Shown piece after piece: positions 9,399 through 16,616 of a stretch of DNA of 64,000 bases. The position numbers and the translations under genes are program-made. The notes below the pieces were generated by a model. The model had not been told where the DNA came from. It saw nothing but the letters and a program-made list of their open reading frames with translations, and did no database searches. Source of the stretch: a bacterium (lineage in GTDB: Bacteria; Planctomycetota; UBA1135; UBA2386); NCBI GenBank assembly GCA_024743115.1, contig JANSXC010000001.1, positions 491,628 through 555,627 on the forward strand. Direction: 5' to 3'. The first letter of the stretch is position 1; every line of letters begins with the position of its first letter.

Positions 9399-9422
9399 CT
9401 CCGAACGTGCCGGCGTTCGGGG
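9399..9422. terminator. Hairpin between convergent genes
   Basis: CTCCGAACG and CGTTCGGGG pair over 9 bp (one G-T pair) around a 6-nt loop. The hairpin lies in the 86-bp gap between the DUF427 gene and the reverse HlyD-like gene, so it could terminate both transcripts. No strong T-run follows on either strand. Confidence 0.45.
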
Positions 9423-9434
9423 TCTGGTGGTGTG

Positions 9435-10592
9435 CTAGGGCGGCGTGAGCGTGAGGCCGACACGTTCTCCCGGAACCGCGGTCCCGGTCGGTGTGACGAT
9501 GATCTCGTAGGCCCATTCCTGGCGGCGCGGATCGAGCCAGAGGCGTTCGGGAACGGGCACGAGCGTCGGCGAGATGGACTCGATGCGGCCGACTCCGGCG
9601 GTCGAAGCATCGGGCCGCGTGATCACGACGGCGGTCGTGCGTTCGACGAGGGGGCGATCCGGCGACGGGATGTAACCGACCACTCGCGTTGGACCGGCGG
9701 CGGCGAGCGTGACCAGCGGTTGGCCGACCCGAACCCACTCGCCCTGCTGCGCGCGGATCGCCTTGACGACGCCCGCAGCCGGCGCTTCGAGAACGAGCGT
9801 GGCCGCGTCGAGCGCGATGCGTTCGAGCGTGGCTTCCTGGGTCTTGAGCCGCCACCGCCACGGCGCGAGGGTTGCTTCCACGGGCGCGGTGGTGAGGTCG
9901 CCGGGCGCAAACGAGTCCACGCGTTCCTGCGCGGTCCGGGCGCGCGCAGCCTGTTCGGTCATGAGTTTCTCGAGTTCGTCGATGCGCTTGTGCAGCGCAT
10001 CGCGCTCGGTGCGCGTGCGGACGAGATCGGGCTCACCGAGCATGCCTTGTGAGACCAGGCTCGCGAGCCGATCGGCCTCGATGCTGACGCCCTGCACCCG
10101 AACGCGGGCCTCCTCGAGTCGGGTGCGGGTGGCGAGCACTTCCAATTGGGCGACCTCGGCGGCGCTCACGAGCCGGCGATGCTCGACCGACGCCTCGAGC
10201 CCGTGCGTTGCCTGGCTCGTGCTGGCTTCGTTCGCGAGGTCCGCGCTGCGCTTGGCCATGTCGGCCCGCAGGCGTTCGAGTTCGTACGTCGCCTGCGACA
10301 GCTTGAGTCGGACGTCGCGGTCGTCGAGTCGGGCGATCACCTGGCCGGCTTCCACGGGATCGTGCAGGTCGACCAGCAGGGTCGTCAGGCGGCCGGCGGC
10401 GGGAGCGGCGATCGTCGTGACGTGCGTGTTGACGATGCCGTGAAACCGAGCTGAGCTCGGCTGCAGTCCGGCGAGCCAGATCGTGGCCGCGACGGCAACC
10501 GCCCAGACCGCGATCGACACTGCGTCTCTCGCGCGGCGGCGCAGGCGCCGGCCGAGGCTCGGCCGCGGATGACTCGGGCGCCAATCGGTCAT
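9435..10592 (-). CDS. HlyD-like membrane fusion protein
   Basis: The 385-residue protein has an arginine-rich cytoplasmic start, one transmembrane helix (about residues 25-42, AVSIAVWAVAVAATIWLAG), then 'VTTIAAPAAGRLTTLLVDLHDPVEAGQVIARLDDRD', the first half of a biotinyl-lipoyl-like domain. A long alpha-helical coiled coil follows (about 95-240), then the second half 'TLVLEAPAAGVVKAIRAQQGEWVRVGQPLVTL' and a beta-barrel end. This is the architecture of HlyD/EmrA periplasmic adaptors. No ABC transporter or MFS pump is encoded next to it. Instead its ATG shares one base with the stop of the DUF4956 gene (TGATG), so it is translationally coupled to the CotH-VTC-DUF4956 operon. It could link the DUF4956 membrane protein to the outer envelope, which is inference. 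Confidence 0.88.
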   Translation of the reverse strand: MTDWRPSHPRPSLGRRLRRRARDAVSIAVWAVAVAATIWLAGLQPSSARFHGIVNTHVTTIAAPAAGRLTTLLVDLHDPVEAGQVIARLDDRDVRLKLSQATYELERLRADMAKRSADLANEASTSQATHGLEASVEHRRLVSAAEVAQLEVLATRTRLEEARVRVQGVSIEADRLASLVSQGMLGEPDLVRTRTERDALHKRIDELEKLMTEQAARARTAQERVDSFAPGDLTTAPVEATLAPWRWRLKTQEATLERIALDAATLVLEAPAAGVVKAIRAQQGEWVRVGQPLVTLAAAGPTRVVGYIPSPDRPLVERTTAVVITRPDASTAGVGRIESISPTLVPVPERLWLDPRRQEWAYEIIVTPTGTAVPGERVGLTLTPP

Positions 10593-11281
10593 CAGACCTC
10601 CTCGTGGCGGCTCTGCATCAACAGGTGAACCGAGGCCGTGCCCGGGATCGCGCGAACGTCGGTGAGCAGTCCGGCCGAGGCCTCGGGCTCGTGCAGCCGG
10701 AGATCGTAGGAGTAGTCCGTGAGTCCGGGTTCGATCGACTCGCCGGTACTCGCGAGCGAGTAGTCACGGCAGTAGTAGTGCAGGACCGCTCGCAGTTGGT
10801 CGCGGCCGTCCGCATCGTCCGGGAGCGAGAAACGCAGGACCCCGTCGTGGCTCACGCGCTGCCCGAACCCGATGCCGAACAGATAGGCGGCGACCGCGAG
10901 TGTTACACCGGTTCCCGTGACGGCCAGCACCGGGTTCTTCACGCCGACCGTGATGCCGATCGCGACGGCGAGGAACAAGAAGACGGTGTCGCGGCTGTCC
11001 TTGATCGGCGTTCGGAAGCGAATGAGCGCCAGAGCGCCGAACAGTCCGAAGGCCCGCGCGAGGCTGTCACCGATCGCGAGCATGACGACGGTCACGATCA
11101 TCGCGAGGAGCACGAGGGACTGAACGAAGGTGCGCGAGTAACTCGTGCCGTGGTGAGTCCAGACGTAGACCCACGCCAGCGGCGTGCTCAGCACGAACGC
11201 GAGCAGCATGTGGAACGCGATCGCGGGCAACGTGGGCAGATCGTGCGCCAGGTCGCCGACCTGTCGGAAGAGTTCGGACAC
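10592..11281 (-). CDS. DUF4956 integral membrane protein
   Basis: The 229-residue product has about four transmembrane helices in its first 150 residues. It contains the conserved DUF4956 segment 'ARAFGLFGALALIRFRTPIKDSRDTVFLFLAVAIGITVG', followed by a soluble C-terminal domain of about 80 residues ('VLRFSLPDDADGRDQLRAVLHYYCRDYSL...'). DUF4956 proteins are known to be encoded beside VTC-domain polyphosphate polymerases and CotH-like kinases, exactly as here. Their biochemical function is not established; a channel or scaffold for a polymer made by the VTC protein is a reasonable guess. The gene begins 8 bp after the VTC stop and overlaps the HlyD-like gene by one base. Confidence 0.92.
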   Translation of the reverse strand: MSELFRQVGDLAHDLPTLPAIAFHMLLAFVLSTPLAWVYVWTHHGTSYSRTFVQSLVLLAMIVTVVMLAIGDSLARAFGLFGALALIRFRTPIKDSRDTVFLFLAVAIGITVGVKNPVLAVTGTGVTLAVAAYLFGIGFGQRVSHDGVLRFSLPDDADGRDQLRAVLHYYCRDYSLASTGESIEPGLTDYSYDLRLHEPEASAGLLTDVRAIPGTASVHLLMQSRHEEV

Positions 11282-11289
11282 GGCTCGGC

Positions 11290-12009
11290 CTAACCTGACT
11301 GGACGAGGCCGGCCGACGCCAGCGTGGCCACCGACCGGGAGTATTTGGAGAAGGAGCGCCGCGAGAGTTCGCAGTGTCGGATGATCGCTGCGAGCCAGTG
11401 CGGGCTGCGATCCGTGAACTTGAGCTCGAGGACCACGCGGCCCGGGATGACCGGTTCGTAACGACCGTGGGCGCGAACGATCGCTCGAGCCTCGGGCGAG
11501 GCCGCGAGGTTGCGATCGAACGTGACGCGGACGTCGGGATCGTTGCTGGCAACGAAGGCCTGGCGTTCGTAGCGCACGAGCACCCGCGGCACGGCGCGTC
11601 GCATCTGCTGCAGTCGGCAGAACTCCCGGAGCGCGGCGAGCTTTGTCGGCGCCATGTCACCGGCGGCGCTGAGGTCCCCGGTCAGCACCCGAGCGAGTCC
11701 GGCCCGCGGGACCGGGCACCGCAGCTTCCGGATCACCCGGTTCTCGCGGTACTTGACCTCGGGGTAGACCGCGCCGCGGTCGTCGTCCCCGTAGCTGCGC
11801 ACACGCAGTTTGTAGCGGGAGCGCAGGCCCTCGATCGTCTCGTAGTCGAGCGCACCGTTGCGGTTGTCGAGGTAGAGCGAGGTGACGATGTAGGTCGAGT
11901 TCCGCAGCGGTGCCGCGAAGCGGTCCGGTACCACGAACGGTACCAGGCGCTCCCGGACCTGCGTGGCGACCGCTTCCGGCACCACGAACTTGCACTCGTG
12001 ACGAGCCAG
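11290..12009 (-). CDS. VTC-domain polyphosphate polymerase-like protein
   Basis: The 239-residue product is a VTC tunnel-fold domain. Visible motifs are 'RHECKF' at the start, 'TSLYLDN', 'YKLRVRSYG', 'VYPEVKYRENRVIRKLRC', 'RVLVRYERQAF', 'VRVTFDRNL' and 'VVLELKF', which give the ring of Lys, Arg and Glu that lines the polymerase tunnel in yeast Vtc4. The family makes polyphosphate from ATP; activity here is inferred. The ORF in the track (11290..13467) runs back through the CotH-like gene and cannot be the real extent. No ATG, GTG or TTG lies in frame just before 'RHECKF'. The best start is CTG at 12009, preceded by AGGAG with an 8-nt gap. It sits 11 bp after the CotH-like stop and 8 bp before the DUF4956 start. 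Confidence 0.88.
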   Translation of the reverse strand: MARHECKFVVPEAVATQVRERLVPFVVPDRFAAPLRNSTYIVTSLYLDNRNGALDYETIEGLRSRYKLRVRSYGDDDRGAVYPEVKYRENRVIRKLRCPVPRAGLARVLTGDLSAAGDMAPTKLAALREFCRLQQMRRAVPRVLVRYERQAFVASNDPDVRVTFDRNLAASPEARAIVRAHGRYEPVIPGRVVLELKFTDRSPHWLAAIIRHCELSRRSFSKYSRSVATLASAGLVQSG

Positions 12010-12017
12010 GGCGGCTG

Positions 12018-12022
12018 CTCCT
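12018..12022 (-). promoter_or_regulatory. Ribosome binding site for CTG start of VTC gene
   Basis: Reverse-strand AGGAG overlaps the TAG stop of the CotH-like gene and lies 8 nt before CTG at 12009. It decides the start of the VTC gene, since no usual start codon is available in the right place. Confidence 0.55.
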
Positions 12023-14441
12023 ACGGGCAGATGCGGAGTTCGACGGCGGGGCTGCTGTCGAACGTGCTGCCGTCGACGGTGAGCGACTGCGCGTAGACCC
12101 GGACGCCGACGAAGCCGGGATCGTTGGGCAGGGCGGTCGTCCAAGACGCGGTGCCGGATCCGCTCAGCGGCAGCACGCCCGCGACCACCGTGTTCGTGAG
12201 AGGCAGCAGGTAGGTGACGCCACCGAGCCCGAACTGGCCGAGGTCGACGTAGTCCGGCGCGGTCGACAGGGCGCCGAGCGCGGTGCCACCTGCCGGGCCG
12301 TCCGCGATGTCGAACACTGCCGACGTGCCGATCTGCAGCGTGCCGCTGAGTGAGAGCGTCACGCCCTGGGAATCGTGGTCGAGCGCGCCGTAGGTGCGCT
12401 GGCCGCACGTGCTCGGCAGGTTCGTCGTGAGGTGCGTCGGCTGCGGGAACGTCACCCACGGCAGTTGGCCATCGAACATACGGCCCGTCGAGATGTCGGC
12501 GTACTGCTGGCCGAACTCGTAGTAGTCGGCGATGGCTTGCCCGCTGGCCGCGTAGAGCACGACCTCTTCGCCGCCCGCGGACAGCTTGAAGTTCGCGTGC
12601 ATCGGTCCCTGCGTGCCGTCCTCGTCGCACCAGATCCGCAGCACGCCGTTCGGCGCGATCTGGGTGCCCGTCGGAATCTCCCACTTCGGGCGCTCGAGGG
12701 TATCGCTGACCCACATGCCACCGACCGTGACGGTCTGATTGCTCGTGTTGTAGAGCTCGAGCCAGTCCTCGTGCTGGCTGTTCTCGTCGACGGGGCCCGT
12801 CACGTTCTGCGCGACGAACTCGTTGATTGCGATCGGCGAACTGACCGTCGGCCAGCCGATCTGCACGTGACCGCACTCGCGCTCGAGTTCGGCCGTGTGG
12901 GGCTCGTAGCTCACCGCGCCAATGGCCGTCGCGGCTTCGACGTAGTAGTCGAGCAGGGTGCCCGGCATCTGCGCGGGCAGAATCACGCCCCAGGTACCGT
13001 CGTTGGCCGCGCCGTCGCCGTGCTGACCGTCGTCGAACATCGGCTGACTCGTGAACTTGCCGAGAGCCCTGGACCAGAGGTCGACGCTCGTGGCGAGCGG
13101 CGTGGCATCCACCGTGACCGTGATCGCCTGCGTCGGGATCGGGTTCTGCGGCGAGTGCGACAGGTTGCTCAACGCGGCGCGCGGCGCGTTCACGTACGAG
13201 TTGCCGGCGAGGTAGGTGTGCCGTGCCTGGATCCACGGCACCAGGCCGGGCACCGTCTGGTTGCCCTGACCCTGACCGGTGCTCGGGATCGTGACCGAGC
13301 TGTTGAGGTTCTGCTGGAAGGCCGCCGTGGTGTAGATCTTCTTCGGGTCGGACACGACATCGTTGTAGATCATCGCGTGATACTGCTGCGCGAGCGGCGT
13401 CAGGTGCGATGGGTTGAACGTGTGCGTGATGATCGCGTTCAGGTGGGCCTTGTAGCGCTCCCGCCAATCGGCGAACACCAGCGTCCGTGCATGGGCCGGG
13501 CGGTCCGGGTTGGTCGTGTTGTAGGTCGGCGACAGGCTCGTTGATTCCGCCATCGCTTCGTTGAGATCGAATGGCAGCGTCGTGCCGTCCCCGTGGACCT
13601 CATCGATGTAGAGGAAGTGATCCTTGCCGCTGTTGCCGATGTAGCTGTCCGTTTGCGTGCACACGTTCATCACCGCCGCGTAGCGGTAGAACGAGTCCAG
13701 GTTGAACACGTCCGTCAAGACGGATTGCAGCGTGCCCGACGGCGTGTTGTCGAGTACGTCGCACATGTTCATCAGGTCTAGTCCATCGCCCTGCTTGACC
13801 CGGTACGCCGAGAAGTAGGCCGAGACGTTGCTGCCAAGCCACGTGTAGCAGCAGCGCCCGTTGCGGAAGTTGCCGGAGGTCGGAAAGCACCGGTAGCGGT
13901 TACCGTCGTTGCTGCGGAACCACTCCTTGAACATGTCCTTGTTCGGCTGTTGGACGTTGATGTAGACGCCCCAGTACGTGCCGTTGAGGTGCAGGCGGAT
14001 CCAGTTGGCCTTCGGTGCGACGCCGTGCTGGCGCATCACGTAGTAGGTGAGCGGTTCGCGCAGGAACAGCGGGTCGTGGAAGCCGTTGTTGAAGTTCAGC
14101 GAGTCGTAGCCGTAGATGTCCTGGCCCTGCACCATCCAGTCCATCTCGATGTTGAAGCTCTTCTTCTCCCAGCCCTGGTTGGGGGCCGACGGCAGGTTGC
14201 GATAGGACGTGTTGCCGCGGAACCGGACGCCGACGTTCGGGTAGGTCACGCCATCGACCGTCATGGTCGCCGCGATGTTGGTCTCGGGCTGGTAGTTGGC
14301 CTCGAGCTGCGACCACCAGTTGGGCTGCCCGAACTGCAGGTAGACGTCGCGGACGGTGCCCATCTCGTAGAAGTCGGGAACCTGGGCGGGAAGCGCGGAC
14401 ACAACGGCCAACGCCACGAATGCGGTAAGGCGAAATATCAT
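12021..14441 (-). CDS. Secreted CotH-like kinase with lamin-tail and C-terminal beta domain
   Basis: I start at ATG 14441, which gives a signal peptide (MIFRLTAFVALAVVSALPAQ) and 806 residues; the longer ORF from 15122 overlaps the divergent gene. Residues about 30-360 match the CotH spore-coat kinase fold: 'VGVRFRGNTSYRNLPS...KKSFNIEMD', 'LREPLTYYVMRQHGVAP', 'WGVYINVQQ' and 'LPFDLNEAM'. The last replaces the usual WDxD metal-binding Asp pair with DxN, so activity is uncertain. A lamin-tail-like domain follows (about 537-680, 'INEFVAQN...EDWLELYNTSNQTVTVGGMWVSD'). The end is a beta domain with 'DPGFVGVRVYAQSL', shared with the beta-helix protein at 1838. It heads the operon with VTC, DUF4956 and HlyD-like genes. 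CotH proteins phosphorylate exported proteins; the target here is unknown. Confidence 0.9.
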   Translation of the reverse strand: MIFRLTAFVALAVVSALPAQVPDFYEMGTVRDVYLQFGQPNWWSQLEANYQPETNIAATMTVDGVTYPNVGVRFRGNTSYRNLPSAPNQGWEKKSFNIEMDWMVQGQDIYGYDSLNFNNGFHDPLFLREPLTYYVMRQHGVAPKANWIRLHLNGTYWGVYINVQQPNKDMFKEWFRSNDGNRYRCFPTSGNFRNGRCCYTWLGSNVSAYFSAYRVKQGDGLDLMNMCDVLDNTPSGTLQSVLTDVFNLDSFYRYAAVMNVCTQTDSYIGNSGKDHFLYIDEVHGDGTTLPFDLNEAMAESTSLSPTYNTTNPDRPAHARTLVFADWRERYKAHLNAIITHTFNPSHLTPLAQQYHAMIYNDVVSDPKKIYTTAAFQQNLNSSVTIPSTGQGQGNQTVPGLVPWIQARHTYLAGNSYVNAPRAALSNLSHSPQNPIPTQAITVTVDATPLATSVDLWSRALGKFTSQPMFDDGQHGDGAANDGTWGVILPAQMPGTLLDYYVEAATAIGAVSYEPHTAELERECGHVQIGWPTVSSPIAINEFVAQNVTGPVDENSQHEDWLELYNTSNQTVTVGGMWVSDTLERPKWEIPTGTQIAPNGVLRIWCDEDGTQGPMHANFKLSAGGEEVVLYAASGQAIADYYEFGQQYADISTGRMFDGQLPWVTFPQPTHLTTNLPSTCGQRTYGALDHDSQGVTLSLSGTLQIGTSAVFDIADGPAGGTALGALSTAPDYVDLGQFGLGGVTYLLPLTNTVVAGVLPLSGSGTASWTTALPNDPGFVGVRVYAQSLTVDGSTFDSSPAVELRICP

Positions 14442-14642
14442 CGAGAGGGCTTCTGGAGCGAGCGGCGAGAATGCCAACGTCGATGTGCGCGCGGCCGTCA
14501 CAGCGAGTGGTGGATTTCTCGCCCGAGCCTGGCCGCGGGCAATACACACTCGCGACACGTCGGTTCGCCGGGTAGCGGCTCGCGATCTCGACGCATCGAC
14601 TACTTTGGGGCTTCCTGCAGCAATGCCAGAGGAGGCCTCGCC

Positions 14643-16400
14643 ATGCAGTTCTCGTTTCGCGCGCCCGGACTGGGGCGTGGCAACTCGGGTCATGAACGGT
14701 CGGGATTCGGCCCGACGGTTCTGACGGTTCTTACGGTTCTCGCGGCCCCGACGCTCGGCGGTCTCATCACGACGGACCTGCCCGCGCAGGGCCTGGTCCA
14801 TACCGGCACCGCACCGGGGGTTGCGTTGCCCTCGAGCGGTTGGACGCGCAGTCTGACCTACGGGGTCGACGGCACGATGTGGAGCCTCGTGTTCGAGAAC
14901 GACGGGTCGGGTACCGCCGCGGGTCGCACGCTGCAGTTGCACCGCTCGCAGGACGACGGTGCGACGTGGGCGTTGGTCACCGACGTGCCGACGGTTGGCG
15001 ATGGTCGCGGCGCACTCGTTTCGGGCCGGGCGTGTGACCGCCTGCACGTGACGTGGAGTGCGACGGACACGGGTTCGTACCAGAGTCTCTACTATCAGGC
15101 GTTCGATACCGCGGCCGGGCAATGGGTCGGCAGTCCGGAGCTGCTGATCTCGAGCACGTCATCGAACGACCAGTACTACGCCAACGACATTGCGATCACC
15201 GAGCAGGGCACGCTCGGCATCGTCTTCAATACGCATCGTTCGCCGACGCTCAGCGGCTTCTCGGGCTGGTCGGGCGGCCTGCTCGTGAAGCGGCGCACCG
15301 ACCCGACGTTCCAGGGCCCTTTCCGCTGCAACACCGATTCGTTCGGGATGCTCGGGAGCATGACGGCCGTGGGGGAGACGTTCCATACGACCTTCCGGAC
15401 GAATACGGGCCTCTATGGCATCCGGTACCGCGCCTACGACACCGTCGCGGCGGCTTGGGTTCAGGCTGCGGACGTGGCGCTCTATGGCAGCGGCCAGAGT
15501 TCGATGCGGGCGACGAACAGCAGCTGCATCACGCGGGACGCGACGGGCAATCTCTACGTGCTCTACTCGGTGGGTTCGCCCAACCCCGCGGGCGGCGCTC
15601 TCGAGGTCGCTTTCGCCGCGCGCAGCACCGGCTACTCCACCTGGGTCACGAGTCTCGTGGAGACCGACCCGGCGCTCGGGGCGGGGAACCTCACGTATCA
15701 GCACTACTCGCTGGCCGTCGCCGGTGACACGGTGTTTGCCGTGTTCTCGCGTGCGACCGACAACCTGGAGAGTCTTTACTTCCGAGTGCTGTCTCCTGAT
15801 CCGAACACGGGTGGCGCGACGGTGACCCCCGACCCGGCGAGCGTTGCCGCCATCCCCCTCGTGCTGACGAACGAGGCCGACTCGTTCGAGCGCGTCGACG
15901 GGCTGCGGTCGGCGGCGTTCCGCGGCGACCTGACGGTCCTCTATGGCGGGCGGCCGGCGAGCCAGGCCGCGGGCTACGTCAGCGTTCTGCGCGGCGGTGC
16001 GGCTGCCCGAACGCTGGCGTGGAGTCGCGGTTGCCAGGGCAGCCTGCCCGCGCTGCCGCGATTGGTGAGCTCTTCGCTGCCGGCGGTGGGTTCGGCGTTC
16101 TTGTACGGGCTCGAGGATGCGCCGGCCAACGCACCCGCGATCGTGTTCAGCGGCGTTGGCTGTCTGCCGACACCGCAGTCACTCGACCCTTTCGGATTCA
16201 CCGGTTGCGAGGTCGGGTTCTCGCCACTGGCCAGTCTGTTCGTGCTGGCGGATCCGAGTGGCACGGCCACGGTGTCGCTGTCGATCCCGGGTTCGCTGGC
16301 GGGTGGCTTCGAACTGCAGTTCGGCGCGCTGGTCCTGGCGCCGGGTGCGAATCCGGGTGGGGCGGTCGCGACGAACGCGCTCTCGGCGAGCGTGCGGTAG
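14643..16400 (+). CDS. Secreted sialidase/BNR-like beta-propeller protein
   Basis: ATG 14643 follows a good ribosome binding site (AGAGGAGG) and yields 585 residues; the longer ORF from 13950 overlaps the CotH-like gene. The N-terminus has basic residues then a hydrophobic stretch (TVLTVLTVLAAPTLGGLI), consistent with a signal peptide. Repeated blades read like 'LQLHRSQDDGATWALVTDVP' with the Asp-box pattern S-x-D-x-G-x-T-W, then 'YSLAVAGDTVFAVFSRATDN'. This suggests a BNR/sialidase-type propeller without identifiable catalytic residues. The last ~115 residues ('GVGCLPTPQSLDPFGFTGCEVGFSPLASLFVL...VSLSIPGSLAGGFELQFGALVLAPG') form the C-terminal beta domain seen in other secreted proteins of this window. 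It diverges from the CotH-like gene across 201 bp. Confidence 0.8.
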   Translation: MQFSFRAPGLGRGNSGHERSGFGPTVLTVLTVLAAPTLGGLITTDLPAQGLVHTGTAPGVALPSSGWTRSLTYGVDGTMWSLVFENDGSGTAAGRTLQLHRSQDDGATWALVTDVPTVGDGRGALVSGRACDRLHVTWSATDTGSYQSLYYQAFDTAAGQWVGSPELLISSTSSNDQYYANDIAITEQGTLGIVFNTHRSPTLSGFSGWSGGLLVKRRTDPTFQGPFRCNTDSFGMLGSMTAVGETFHTTFRTNTGLYGIRYRAYDTVAAAWVQAADVALYGSGQSSMRATNSSCITRDATGNLYVLYSVGSPNPAGGALEVAFAARSTGYSTWVTSLVETDPALGAGNLTYQHYSLAVAGDTVFAVFSRATDNLESLYFRVLSPDPNTGGATVTPDPASVAAIPLVLTNEADSFERVDGLRSAAFRGDLTVLYGGRPASQAAGYVSVLRGGAAARTLAWSRGCQGSLPALPRLVSSSLPAVGSAFLYGLEDAPANAPAIVFSGVGCLPTPQSLDPFGFTGCEVGFSPLASLFVLADPSGTATVSLSIPGSLAGGFELQFGALVLAPGANPGGAVATNALSASVR

Positions 16401-16443
16401 GCGCCGACCGGGAGCCTGCGCTGAGCGCCCCGTCGGTTACGCC
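16400..16443 (+). terminator. Imperfect hairpin after the propeller gene
   Basis: GGCGCCGAC, a mismatch, then GGG pairs with CCC and GTCGG, then CGCC after a TTA bulge: about 12 bp. It begins at the last base of the stop codon at 16400. No T-run follows, so it is only a candidate terminator. Confidence 0.35.
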
Positions 16444-16616
16444 GGGGCGTGATCGACGCGATCACACGTTGCTCGCCTTGGCCGTCTTCTTCGTGTTTGC
16501 GGCTGGCAATAACATGCGTGCGCTGCGACGTAGGCACGGTTCGCGCCTGGAGAGTTTCTTAGTACTTTCCCCCGTCATGGTGTAGAGTCCCGCGCCGAGA
16601 GCGGAGGAGTTCTCGG

